A stretch of 64,000 bases of DNA from CBDCWT01 sp965223305 (GTDB taxonomy: Bacteria > Planctomycetota > Planctomycetia > Pirellulales > Pirellulaceae): positions 124,001 through 188,000 of the forward strand of contig CBDCWT010000047.1 in NCBI GenBank assembly GCA_965223305.1. The letters are read 5' to 3'. The position numbers were made by a program, and so were the translations under genes. The notes under the pieces are model-generated. The model made no database searches, was not told the origin of the DNA, and saw only the letters and a program-made list of their open reading frames with translations. How positions within the stretch are numbered: the stretch's first letter is position 1; each line of letters opens with the position of its first letter. Shown in pieces: positions 45,517-54,915 of the stretch.

Positions 45517-45724
45517 CCATACGATCGCACTCGGGCATCTAGGCGAGCTCAGTAACGCAGCGGGTTGAATTGAATATGGGGTGTTTGCGCAAAATGTTCT
45601 AATTATTCCGGTTTTAACGAAAGTTCCGATTAGAGAGCATCCGATACTCGCTTCCACGTGTGGATAAGCGACCGGCGTCTGTTGCCTGTATCCTTCGGCA
45701 CGTATGGACTAAGGGATGTTTCTC

Positions 45725-46948
45725 ATGTCATCTCCCCTGCGACTCTCGGCTGCTTTGCTGGTGTTATTTGCCGCGTATGCGGCCGCCTTTCCGGCTCTCG
45801 TTGCGGCCCAAGACCCGGTCAACCCGTTGCGGCCAGCATCGTCTCAACGCGTAAGCACCGCCAAGCCTAGCAAGTCCCAAGTCAAAAAGCGGCCCGCAGC
45901 TCCGGCTGCGGCCGAGCCGGCTTCGACTTCGAGCCCCATCCGACTGACGGACTACACCCAGCAAACCGCTTCGGCGGAGGGGACGGTTGCCGCCGTCTCA
46001 TACGGCGGCCCGGTGCCCATCGAGTTGGGTCCGGGCGAGTTTATAGTCGAGGATGGCGCGCAGGGCGTTCCTGGCGAACTGTTGTTTGAGGGGGGTGGAA
46101 GTTGTTGTGACGGAAGCGGTTGCACCCAGTGTTGCCTGATCCCTTGTCCAGTGCTGTCGCTGGACAACTTTGAGTTTTTTACCGGCGTGCATGGGTTCAT
46201 GGGAGCCAAGAACCGCGGCCAATCGGGCAGCTTCGGCTTCCACGGAGGATTTAACTGGGGTGGTCCTGTGCCCTGCAGCGGGGGTGCTCTTGGTGCGCAG
46301 CTCGGCTTGAACGCCGCTTTTAGTAACTTCTCAGGCGCCGCCTTTACGGCGGACGACCGGACACAGCTGTTTCTCACGGGCGGGCTATTTCGGCGTGTGG
46401 ACTGGGGCCTGCAAGGCGGGCTGGTGATCGACTACCTGGCGGACCGTTGGTATACGGATACCGACCTGGCACAGGTCCGCGGCCAGGCTAGCTGGATGTT
46501 TCCTTGTTCCCATGAACTGGGTTTTTGGTTTGCCGCTGGTACAAACCGGCACACATCGCTGTCGAGGTTCAGCGGCAACGCGGCATCCGTTTCCGAAACG
46601 TGGCGAGCGACCGATTTATACGCGTTCTTTTACCGGCACCGATTTGCCGAAGGAAATGGGTCGACTGTCCGGCTCTTCGCCGGCTTCACCGGCAATCGAG
46701 ACGGGTTGATCGGCGGCGACGTGCGGCTTCCCTTGAACGATAGTTGGGCTCTGGAATCGGGCTTCACCTACCTGATCCCTGACGAAGCAGCGACGGGTGC
46801 CCTGGGCGGTGGCCACGAGGTCGAAGCATGGAACGTCGCCATTTCGCTGGTCTGGTATCCCGGTTGCCGGTCGGCCTATGGCAACGACTACTTCCGGCCG
46901 CTGTTCAATGTGGCCAACAATGGTAGCTTCATCGTGCGGAGACAGTAG
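45725..46948 (+). CDS. Secreted beta-barrel-like planctomycete protein (DUF6666-like)
   Basis: A 407-residue exported protein. After the signal peptide (LSAALLVLFAAYAAAFPALVAAQ) and a low-complexity Ala/Pro/Lys linker comes a GSCCDGSGCTQCCLIPCPV Cys motif. A beta-rich barrel-like body follows (FFTGVHGFMGAKNRGQSGSF, FNWGGPVP, LGAQLGLNAAFSNF). It ends in alternating strands (WNVAISLVWYPG, FRPLFNVANNGSF). It resembles an uncharacterised planctomycete family of outer-membrane type. I chose the ATG at 45725 because AAGGGA lies about 8 bases upstream, rather than the ATG at 45716. Role unknown. Confidence 0.72.
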   Translation: MSSPLRLSAALLVLFAAYAAAFPALVAAQDPVNPLRPASSQRVSTAKPSKSQVKKRPAAPAAAEPASTSSPIRLTDYTQQTASAEGTVAAVSYGGPVPIELGPGEFIVEDGAQGVPGELLFEGGGSCCDGSGCTQCCLIPCPVLSLDNFEFFTGVHGFMGAKNRGQSGSFGFHGGFNWGGPVPCSGGALGAQLGLNAAFSNFSGAAFTADDRTQLFLTGGLFRRVDWGLQGGLVIDYLADRWYTDTDLAQVRGQASWMFPCSHELGFWFAAGTNRHTSLSRFSGNAASVSETWRATDLYAFFYRHRFAEGNGSTVRLFAGFTGNRDGLIGGDVRLPLNDSWALESGFTYLIPDEAATGALGGGHEVEAWNVAISLVWYPGCRSAYGNDYFRPLFNVANNGSFIVRRQ

Positions 46949-46990
46949 AATGGAAGTGTCTTCTTCCAGGTTCACTCGGGACCGCGCGTC

Positions 46991-47809
46991 GTGCACTCGC
47001 AAAACAGTGTGCTGGTCGTTGCTGCGTATCTGATCATCGCAGCCGCCGCCATCGCAGGTGGCCGCTTGGCGTGTAGGCCGGACCAACCGCATCTTGCTTC
47101 GCCAACAGCCGAGGCCGCCAACCGTAGCCCACCGCCGGCTGGCCGCACCGACCCACCTCTGGGAGTTTCAGCACATACGCTGTCGCGTGCCAAAGACCAG
47201 CTCGCGCAGCTACGTCAGACGTTGACCGCCACAAGTCGGCTGTTGGAGAGAAGAACGGCACTGTTGCACGACAAGGACGCCGAGTGCCGGCGTCTGCAAG
47301 GCGAGCTCGATGCCTCCATTGCATTTGTTTTCTCCTTGACGGCGGCGGACCAGGCACTCGGACCCCCGGAGATCGAAGAGACCGGTCGTAGCGAACTGCA
47401 GGAGCAGCTGGGACTGCTGCGAGTTGAGCTGCAGCGGATGTCGACCGAGTGGCAAGAGCAAGCATCACAGCTCGAGGAACTCCGCACTGCGCTCATCGAC
47501 TCGGAGACTCGCATTGAGGAGCTGCGTCTGGCTGCAGAAGACGAACTTGTCGCCATGGACGAAGAACGCGAGGACTTGGCCACAGCCCTGAGGGAGACGG
47601 TGGCCGCAACCGGTAGCGAGTTTGTGCCAGCGCTGACGGAGCTTGCCAAAGATCGGCGGCCGATCGTCCGCGCCTGGGCTGCCTCTGCGCTTGGCCGGAT
47701 CGGCATCGATGCCGCCGAGTCAGCCCCCACTTTGCTGGAGCTATTAGGCGATAGAGACGACCGAGTTCGCGCAGCTGCTCAGCAGGCGCTGGAGGCGATC
47801 GCGCCTTGA
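46991..47809 (+). CDS. Membrane-anchored coiled-coil protein with HEAT repeats
   Basis: A 272-residue protein with an N-terminal hydrophobic anchor (LVVAAYLIIAAAAIAGGRLA). A coiled coil of Leu/Glu/Arg heptads follows (about 65-195, e.g. RLQGELDASIAF, QEQLGLLRVELQRM, EELRTALIDSETRIEELRLAAED). Two HEAT-like helical repeats end the chain (PIVRAWAASALGRIGIDAAESAPTLLELLGD and DRVRAAAQQALEAI). HEAT repeats mediate protein-protein contact. It starts with GTG at 46991, 42 bp after the barrel-like gene, and may be cotranscribed. No enzymatic motif. Confidence 0.75.
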   Translation: MHSQNSVLVVAAYLIIAAAAIAGGRLACRPDQPHLASPTAEAANRSPPPAGRTDPPLGVSAHTLSRAKDQLAQLRQTLTATSRLLERRTALLHDKDAECRRLQGELDASIAFVFSLTAADQALGPPEIEETGRSELQEQLGLLRVELQRMSTEWQEQASQLEELRTALIDSETRIEELRLAAEDELVAMDEEREDLATALRETVAATGSEFVPALTELAKDRRPIVRAWAASALGRIGIDAAESAPTLLELLGDRDDRVRAAAQQALEAIAP

Positions 47810-47830
47810 AAGCCTGGTCGATGCTCCGAC

Positions 47831-48011
47831 CTAGCCCGAATTATTCATGAGCGATCTGCTGCGAGGTCGTAAGTCCATCCGTGGCTTCGTCATGCTTCAC
47901 AATTCTCCCTCGACGTATTGCTTCAATACGCCTGCGGAACAATTGCTCGCCTTCCTTGCCACGAACGTACTTGCAATCTCTCGCGACGATCTTCATGCAT
48001 AATCCGGGCTA
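47831..48011 (-). mobile_element. Dispersed palindromic element A, copy 7
   Basis: Flanked by CTA at 47831-47833 and 48009-48011. The right CTA is the complement of the TAG stop of the small gene at 48009-48194. Both 51-codon frames are open; this is among the more diverged copies (for example GGAACAATT and TTGCAATCT). Confidence 0.9.
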
Positions 48012-48194
48012 GAGTATCGGCCGAAAATGTCTTTCGTAGCAGTGCGGGCACTTGTACGGTCGAAAGAAGACCAGCGCCACGGGATACTCGAACCAGCGAA
48101 AAGCTGACGGCTTGAGCGTCTCGCTACACCAGCGGCATCGGTAGGCAAAGAACACGGAGCTGCCTTCGATCGAGTTGCGAACCTTACCGAGCAA
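48009..48194 (-). CDS. Small zinc-ribbon-like protein
   Basis: A 61-residue protein with two CxxC pairs, YRCRWCSETLK and YKCPHCYERHFRPI, spaced as in a zinc ribbon, with aromatic residues between them. I do not recognise a named family, but this two-knuckle layout is unlikely by chance. The only in-frame start is a TTG at 48194; TATAAT lies a few bases upstream on the same strand, so the message could be leaderless, or this may be coincidence. It follows the beta-barrel gene (48261-49103) on the same strand. Its TAG stop coincides with the flank of element A copy 7. Confidence 0.5.
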   Translation of the reverse strand: MLGKVRNSIEGSSVFFAYRCRWCSETLKPSAFRWFEYPVALVFFRPYKCPHCYERHFRPIL

Positions 48195-48260
48195 CGGGTC
48201 ATTATAGCCAGCCGTCGGGTGGAGGCGAAGAAGCAGCGGTGGCCGGGGTCCGCCCGCTGC

Positions 48261-49103
48261 TTACCACATTGTGCGCCCGGGGTGAAACGGAAAGTAGCTC
48301 GTCCGCGTGCCTCCCCAACGGATCTCAGCACCGCACGTCAAGGAGAGATTGTGCAGCGAGCCAACCTCGCCGGAAGCGAAGGACCAGGTGTCAGTGAACT
48401 CGGCGCGCAACGCCAACCAGTCCTTCCAAAGATACTTGACGCCCAGTCCGATCGGCAGGGAGATGGGTGTCTCGCCGATGTCTCGTTGCTGATCGTCTTT
48501 GAATCTGAAGCGCGCCGCCCCCAGGCCGAGCGAAAAGAACGGGCGCCAGCGGGCATCACCCCAAGGGTAGTACATCAGGCTGACATCCAAAAACTGCACT
48601 TCAGCGGATGGCCCCATAGTAGTGACGTTCTGTGGATAGCGGAGTCCCCCGTTGGCGAAAGCCCACCGGAGCTCACACCCCCAGTAGTGGTCGAAGTCCC
48701 AGCCAACTCGATATCCTCCCAACAGGGTGGTATCCCGGCTGACCCTGCCAGCGATAAGGTCGTTGCCGAACAGGCCACCCACCAGCCAGCCGATCTGGAG
48801 CGGCCGGTTTCGCCAGCTCGTGCCGATCAGCGGATGCCCGAGCCCCACGTGCCGTCTTGGATCGTCGGGATGCGTGTGCCGCGGCCAGCTGAAGATCTTT
48901 CCGGGTGGCCGATTATCGAATAGCGGTCCAGGCGGATCCGCCGCGGTCGAGGGAGAGACCGTCTCATCCGCGCGCGAGCCGTATGGTGTCGTGGCCCTGG
49001 TCTTGTCGGTCTTGACTTGACCATAGACGTCGGGCTTCTGAGCTGTGGCCGGACCGGCGACCAGGCAACAGGCCAACAACCAGCGGTACAAGCAGTTAGG
49101 CAT
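48261..49103 (-). CDS. Outer-membrane beta-barrel protein
   Basis: A 280-residue exported protein with a short signal peptide (WLLACCLVAGPATA) and a Pro/Asp-rich linker (about 25-80). An eight-stranded-type barrel follows: LQIGWLVGGLFGNDL, TTLLGGYRVGWDFDHYWGCELRWAFANG, VSLMYYPWGDARWRPFFSLGLGAARF, and LGVKYLWKDWLALRAEFTDTW. The pattern resembles OmpA/OmpW-like small barrels. A transport or adhesion role cannot be told. A signal-peptide Cys pair could allow lipid modification, but the lipobox is poor. Confidence 0.75.
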   Translation of the reverse strand: MPNCLYRWLLACCLVAGPATAQKPDVYGQVKTDKTRATTPYGSRADETVSPSTAADPPGPLFDNRPPGKIFSWPRHTHPDDPRRHVGLGHPLIGTSWRNRPLQIGWLVGGLFGNDLIAGRVSRDTTLLGGYRVGWDFDHYWGCELRWAFANGGLRYPQNVTTMGPSAEVQFLDVSLMYYPWGDARWRPFFSLGLGAARFRFKDDQQRDIGETPISLPIGLGVKYLWKDWLALRAEFTDTWSFASGEVGSLHNLSLTCGAEIRWGGTRTSYFPFHPGRTMW

Positions 49104-49336
49104 CTGAGGTTCGGCGGACCAAACTAGGTTTTCCGGAGTCCGACCACGCCCCGAATCGGCTTTGACCGGGCAGCAGGCGATGACGAGGACTTGGTTTGGA
49201 GATGGCCGCCGCGAATAGGTAAAGTAGGCGTGGCACCTCCCGACGCCGATCGAACTCGGCCGAAGAGTGGCCGCGGATTATGGAGTGGCGGCTCCAGTGT
49301 GTCAACGCACAATTTCGAGCATCATCTGACCCTCCA

Positions 49337-49504
49337 CGTGGAGGTCGTGCAGTCTCTCCTCACTCTCCCCTCGGGGAGAGTCGGCCCGAAGGGCCGGAGA
49401 GGGGGAGCCGTCCCCGGACGCTACGCGTCGGTTTCGCTGGGGAACCGTGGGCTAACGCCCAGCGGCTGATTTGCAGCGTAGCCGAACTCGCCAGAGTTTG
49501 GTGG
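49337..49504 (-). repeat. Composite family-B/C element, copy 4
   Basis: Reverse orientation of the element at 13804. GTGGAGGTCGTGCAG (49337-49351) marks one end. A family-C core with nested hairpins (CTCTCCCCTCGGGGAGAG, then CGGCCCGAAGGGCCGG, 49371-49406) is followed by a family-B core (49443-49504) ending CGCCAGAGTTTGG. Confidence 0.8.
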
Positions 49505-49839
49505 ATTACATGAAGCGTAAAAGCCTCCACGCAGGAGGGGGAGCTGACCTCGAGCCCCCCCGCCTGGGAAGACTTGCTTGACATCGCTAGCTGGCGTCGT
49601 GAATAATCCTCACTTCTGGTCGCAAGCTACTGGCAGCACAGAGGTTTCGTGCCTCCGGCGGCAAACGGCGTTGATTGACAAATGCAGCCAGTCGACCAAG
49701 ATGAAGGTTAGCCCGGGTCGCAACTTGGGCGTTGAACTGGCGCCACGCTGACGTAGTCCGCTTTGCGCGCGGGAGTCATCGGCCCCTTCGCCGAAAACAC
49801 TTGCAGGGGCGTTCTCTTAGAAAACTTACGGTGTCTGGG

Positions 49840-51567
49840 ATGTCAACACAGATGGGTTCCTATACGGAGATTCTTCTCCGCCGCGGGATCGTGAGTCTCG
49901 ATCAGCTGTCCGAAGCTGAGCAAATGGTCCGCGACTCCACGACTGGTGAGCAGGTCGCCGACGTCCTGCTGAAGCTTCGCTACGCGTCTGGCGAGGACAT
50001 CATGCGGGCGATGGCGGAGTTCCATAAGCTCGAATACGTCGATTTGCAGGAGATTTCGATCCCCGACCACGTGGTGGAGCTCGTCCCAGAATCGGTGGCT
50101 CGTGAGAACAACGTCCTGCCGATGGCCGAGGAAGACGATGCCTTGATCGTGATCATGAACGATCCGCTCGACATCGAAACGGTGGAAAAGCTCCGCTTCA
50201 TTCTCAACCGGCGGGTCGAGATGGCATTGGCGCCGCGCGAAAGTATCGTGGAGGCGATCAACCGCTACTACGGCCAGCAGGAGGGGGAAAGCGCGGACTC
50301 GATGCTCCAAGAGTTCACCGACACTGCGATCGACTTCACCGAGACCGAAGACGACCTCGGAGACGCCGGTGAGGCTATTGATGAGAACAGCGCTCCGGTT
50401 GTGCGGCTCGTCCACCTGATGATCAGCGAAGCCGTTCAGCTGCGAGCTTCTGACATTCACGTCGAACCGTTCGAGGATCGGATTCGGATCCGCTATCGAA
50501 TCGACGGGGTGCTGATCGAGCGGGATAGCCCGCCCCGGAGGCTGTTGGGAGCTGTCTTGTCGCGTATTAAGATCCTCTCGAAGCTTGACATCGCCGAGCG
50601 GCGGCGACCTCAGGACGGCCGCATCAAGGTGACTGTGGGCGATAAGGAGCTGGATCTGCGGGTCAGCGTAATTCCTACCAATCACGGCCAGTCGGTCGTG
50701 ATGCGGCTGCTGGACAAGGACAACATCAAGGTCGGAGTCCGGGACCTTGGCATGGGGGAAAGCGACTTCGACAAGTTCCTCGGGCTCGTCAAACGTCCCA
50801 ATGGCATCATTTTGGTTACCGGTCCGACTGGGTCGGGGAAGACCACAACCCTCTACGCCGCGCTCAACTACCTGAACCGCCCTGATCTCAAGATCATCAC
50901 GGCCGAGGACCCTGTGGAGTACTACCTGCCGGGCATCAACCAGGTAGAGGTAAAGCATAGTATCGGAGTGGATTTTGCGCGTATCATTCGTGCTATGCTG
51001 CGGCAGGCGCCCAATATCATCCTGGTCGGAGAAATGCGGGATAACGAGACTGCATCGATGGGAATTCAAGCATCTCTGACTGGACACTTGGTTTTCAGTA
51101 CACTACATACGAACGATGCGCCCACCGCTGTGACACGTATGGTCGACATGGGGGTTCCCGGATACCTCGTCGCCAGCAGCGTCATTGGGGTTTTGGCACA
51201 GCGTTTGGTACGGATCATCTGCGGCCGCTGCCGGCAGAAGTACATGCCTTCTGAGAGCGTGTTGGAGGAGGTAGGCATCTCGCTGGAGGACGCCAAGAAC
51301 GCAGATTTCTCCCGCGGCCAGGGGTGCAACTATTGCCAGCGGAAGGGCTATCGGGGACGAAAGGGGCTTTTTGAGCTGATGCTAATTACCTCCCGCATTC
51401 GGGAGCTGATGTTCGAGGGTGCGCCGACTCAGGATATCCGAGTCGCCGCCATAAACGAAGGTATGTCAACGCTTTATAATGACGGAATCCGTAAGGCCAT
51501 GGAAGGACTGACGACCCTGGAAGAGGTGTTCCGTGTGGCCAAACGGACGGAGCAGGACGCTGAGTGA
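49840..51567 (+). CDS. Type II secretion/type IV pilus assembly ATPase (PilB/GspE), first copy
   Basis: A 575-residue hexameric ATPase powering pilus or pseudopilus assembly. The N-terminal MshEN domain (about 1-150) is followed by the catalytic domain: Walker A GPTGSGKTT (about 328-336), the Asp box DPVEYY, Walker B ILVGEMRDNET, the His box TGHLVFSTLHTNDA, and a tetracysteine zinc motif (CGRCRQKY and CNYCQRKG) typical of GspE/PilB. The ATG at 49840 was chosen; GTG 49831 or ATG 49852 are alternatives. The Walker B line has Met where Ile is usual. It heads the locus, with a PilT gene about 420 bp downstream. Confidence 0.9.
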   Translation: MSTQMGSYTEILLRRGIVSLDQLSEAEQMVRDSTTGEQVADVLLKLRYASGEDIMRAMAEFHKLEYVDLQEISIPDHVVELVPESVARENNVLPMAEEDDALIVIMNDPLDIETVEKLRFILNRRVEMALAPRESIVEAINRYYGQQEGESADSMLQEFTDTAIDFTETEDDLGDAGEAIDENSAPVVRLVHLMISEAVQLRASDIHVEPFEDRIRIRYRIDGVLIERDSPPRRLLGAVLSRIKILSKLDIAERRRPQDGRIKVTVGDKELDLRVSVIPTNHGQSVVMRLLDKDNIKVGVRDLGMGESDFDKFLGLVKRPNGIILVTGPTGSGKTTTLYAALNYLNRPDLKIITAEDPVEYYLPGINQVEVKHSIGVDFARIIRAMLRQAPNIILVGEMRDNETASMGIQASLTGHLVFSTLHTNDAPTAVTRMVDMGVPGYLVASSVIGVLAQRLVRIICGRCRQKYMPSESVLEEVGISLEDAKNADFSRGQGCNYCQRKGYRGRKGLFELMLITSRIRELMFEGAPTQDIRVAAINEGMSTLYNDGIRKAMEGLTTLEEVFRVAKRTEQDAE

Positions 51568-51989
51568 GAGTTCAGAGAGAGTCGAAGTTTGCCGCGGCGC
51601 GGCCGATCGGGTCTGCCTTGCTGGATTGGTTGGTTGGGGCAGGTGCTGTGCGGCGTGGATCGCTTCGGCGGCTTCGCCAGCGGGGTGGTGGATCGAGCCA
51701 CGATCGGGTTGGCGGACTTCCTGCTCGAGGTGGTCTCGAGAGTCGGCAGGCGGGGAACTGGTTGGATTGCATCCCGGCGAGACTTCTCGAAAATACTTGC
51801 ATCGCCCCACAGGGCCGCGAATAATCCTGACGAGCCAACTTTATCTGGCAGACCGTTCCGAGGCAGGTCTTGTTTCGGGGCGTGATTCGGTATCCGGCCC
51901 TCAGGCAAATCGGCATCGGGAGCTCCCCCCCCCCAAGTGGGTGTACTGATGGTCTTCCCTTCACGAGTATCAAACTTTAGGCCGGCTCG
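51568..51989. other. Intergenic stretch between pilB- and pilT-like genes
   Basis: Short overlapping ORFs here (for example 51564-51824) lack signatures. A poly-C run (CCCCCCCCC near 51927) is present. No terminator, hairpin or repeat was recognised. Confidence 0.4.
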
Positions 51990-53095
51990 ATGGCAACGAT
52001 TCTGATTGACAAACTGCTGCAGGCTTGCGTGAAGCAGGGTGCTAGCGACATCCACATTGTGGTTGGGCAGCCGCCGGTAATGCGTTTGCACGGCCGCATG
52101 CGGAAGCTGGAAACGAAGACATTAGAAGCCGGAAGACACCGTTGGGCTGATGAAGAGCATCACGCCGGAGCGGTGCCAACGCGAGCTCCAAGAGGTGGGA
52201 GGCACGGACTTTGGCTTCGCCTTCGGTTCGGCGGCCCGATTTCGAGTATCGGTATTCAAGCAGCGTGGCAACATCTCGATGGTGCTGCGGCAGATTCCCA
52301 ACGACAAACTGACACCCGAGCAGCTGGGGCTCTCGGAGGCGGTTGTCAAATGCGTGATGCGTCCGCGCGGGCTGTTTCTTGTGACGGGCCCGACGGGATC
52401 TGGAAAGAGCACCACGCTGGCCAGCCTGGTGAACTACATCAACGAGACGTGTGATCACCACATCATCACGATCGAGGACCCGATCGAGTTCTACCACGAC
52501 CACATCAAGTCGACGATCAACCAGCGTGAAGTGGGCGTCGACGTTCCTAGTTTTTCGGAGGCGCTGCGTCGTGCCTTGCGGCAAGATCCCGACGTGATTT
52601 TGGTGGGCGAGCTGCGGGATCTGGAGACGATCGAAGCGGCGATTTCGGCAGCGGAAACCGGGCACGTTGTCTTTGGCACGCTGCATACCAACAGCGCCCA
52701 GGGGACGGTCAACCGCATCATTGACGCCTTTCCCGGCAACCTCCAGGACCAGATTCGCACGCAGCTTTCCACGGCGCTGATCGGAGTGGTCGCTCAAACG
52801 CTACTACCGAAAATTGGCGGCGGTCGTTGTGCTTCTTACGAGGTGCTATTGATTACTCCTGGTATCGCCAACCTGATTCGCGAGAACAAGACCTTCCGTA
52901 TCAACTCGGCGATTCAGACCGGCGGCCAAGTTCGGCATGCAGTTGATGGACGACGCGCTATTTGACCTTTGGAAGGCCGAGCGAGTGATGGTCGAGGACG
53001 CCCTGGGCAAGGCACACAATCCGGACGAACTGGCCAAGCGGATCGTCAACGCCAAGCGGGAGATTGAGGAAGAGGTACCGGCGGGTGCCGACTGA
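51990..53095 (+). CDS. pilT: Twitching motility retraction ATPase PilT (two frameshifts)
   Basis: PilT drives retraction of type IV pili. Across frames the chain reads MATILIDKLLQACVKQGASDIH, then PEDTVGLMKSITPERCQ, Walker A GPTGSGKSTT, Asp box EDPIEFYHDH, Walker B ILVGELRDLETIE, FGTLHTNSA, IGVVAQTLLPKIGGG, and finally KFGMQLMDDALFDLWKAE. Two single-base shifts split it: an extra base near 52128 (TTAGAAGCCGGAA) and an extra C near 52927 (GGCGGCCAAGTTC). Removing them restores family sequence on both sides. The family order AIRTQ/LVGVVSQ is conserved. Sequence error is the simpler explanation. It ends at 53095, 76 bp before the second ATPase gene. Confidence 0.85.
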
Positions 53096-53171
53096 ACGGA
53101 GGCCACGTAGCTCGACTACTGAGAGAACAACCTGAGATTTGCAGTCCAACCCAGATCCGAAGCGAGTCCAT

Positions 53172-54888
53172 ATGGCAATTCGTCGAATCGGACAAATCCT
53201 GGTCGACATGGGGTTCATCACGACGACCAGCTGGAAATGTTGCTGGAAGAGCAACGTCAGCAACCGGGTGAGAAGCTCGGCAAGATCGCCGAGGAAATGG
53301 GCCTAGTTACCGACGACCAGATTGTGCAGGCGTTGGCCGAGCAGCTGAACATGCAGGTCATCAGTCTGGAAGAGTTCGAGTTACCCGAGGACGTCAAGTC
53401 GACGGTCACCGAAACGATGGCTCAGCTCTACCGGGTCATCCCGGTCAATTCGAGGAGACGACATTGACGGTCGCCACGTGTGACCCGCAGAATCTCACCA
53501 TTCAAGACGAGTTGCGAACTTTCTTGGGCATGGAAATCCGGCTGCTGGTCGCCACCGAACGGGAGGTGAATAAGGCGCTGGAGAAGTACTACGACGCGGG
53601 CGGCGAGAGCGTCGAGAAGCTGGTCGAGCAGCTGGAAGACGACGAGGACTTGCGGACGCTTGCCGAGCAAATGGGGCGGGCCGACGCCTTCGACCTCACC
53701 AGCGCCGAGACCTTGGCCGACAGCGCGCCGGTTCGCAAGTTGTTGAACATGGTGCTGTTGATGGCCATCAAGGACCATGCCAGCGACATCCACTTCGAGC
53801 CTTTCGAGGACGAGTTCCGGGTACGCATCAAGGCGGACGGTGTGCTGTACGAAATGGTACCACCGCCTCGTCACTTGGCGTTCGCGATCACCACGCGGAT
53901 CAAGGTGATGGCAAACCTTGATATTGCCGAGCGCCGTGTCCCGCAGGACGGTCGTATCGAGTTGACAGTCGGCGGGCACCCGGTCGACCTGCGCGTCAGT
54001 GTGCTACCCACGATGTTCGGCGAGAGCGTGGTGATGCGGGTGCTGGACCGGTCAGTCGTTTCGTTGGACTTGGGCAAGGTTGGCATGGACGCGCCGACGA
54101 TGGAGGCCTTTCGAGGGGTGATCGGTAAGCCCAACGGCATTGTCTTGGTTACCGGCCCGACGGGATCGGGCAAGACAACGACGCTCTATTCGGCGCTCTC
54201 GGAGCTGAACACGATCGACGAGAAGCTAATCACGACCGAGGATCCGGTCGAGTACGACATCGACGGCATCGTGCAGATCCCGATCGACCACGACATCGGG
54301 GTCACCTTTGCGGCTTGTTTGCGGGCCATTTTGCGGCAAGACCCGGACCGCATTCTGGTGGGCGAGATTCGGGACCTGGAAACTGCCGAGATCGCCGTGC
54401 AGGCTTCGCTGACTGGGCACTTGGTATTTAGTACATTGCATACCAATGACGCCCCGAGTTCCATCACGCGGCTCAAGGATATGGGGGTTCCCACATTTTT
54501 GATCACGGCCACGGTCGAGGCTATTTTGGCTCAGCGTTTGGTGCGGCGCGTCTGCAGCCAATGCCGCGAGGAGGTAGAGCCAACGGACGAATTGCTGCTC
54601 GACATGGATATCAACCGCGAGGATCTCAACGGCCGCACCTTCTTCCGAGGCAAAGGGTGTGAGGTCTGCAACAGCACAGGCTACAAGGGACGAGTGGGGT
54701 TGTTCGAGCTGATGATCATGAACGACGAGCTGCGCGAGATGGTGATGAACAACGCGTCGATCGACATGATGCGCGATACGGCCCGGGGCTACGGAATGGT
54801 GACCTTGCGCGATGCCGGTGAAGCATTCGCGTTCGACGGGACCACGAGCGCAGAAGAGGTTGTCCGCGAGACGATTTTGGATGCATAG
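53172..54888 (+). CDS. Type II secretion/type IV pilus assembly ATPase (GspE/PilB), second copy (two frameshifts)
   Basis: A roughly 572-residue ATPase homologous to that at 49840. The chain begins MAIRRIGQILVDMGFI (MshEN domain), then DDQLEMLLEEQRQQPG and LPEDVKSTVTETMAQLYRVIPV. The catalytic part has GPTGSGKTT, EDPVEYDIDG, ILVGEIRDLETAE, LVFSTLHTNDAPSS and the CSQCREEV/CEVCNSTG cysteine pairs. One base appears missing near 53221 (ATCACGACGACC) and another near 53448 (GTCAATTCGAGG). The part from 53464 to 54888 is intact. GspF follows 27 bp after the stop, so the two are one operon. Confidence 0.85.
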
Positions 54889-54915
54889 GGGCGAGGAAAC
54901 AGGAGATAGTCAATC

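Noticed and set aside
47993..48331. 112-codon minus-strand ORF overlapping the small zinc-ribbon gene
   Set aside because: It overlaps the beta-barrel gene and element A, and its composition is unlike a folded protein; the 61-codon frame with CxxC pairs is more convincing.
49843..51087. Long antisense ORF (414 codons) opposite the first PilB/GspE gene
   Set aside because: It is a shadow of the well conserved coding strand; its translation is low-complexity-like, with no family signature or ribosome site.
51564..51885. Short ORFs between the pilB-like and pilT genes
   Set aside because: They are Gly/Arg-rich translations of GC-rich intergenic DNA, overlap each other in several frames and lack start signals.
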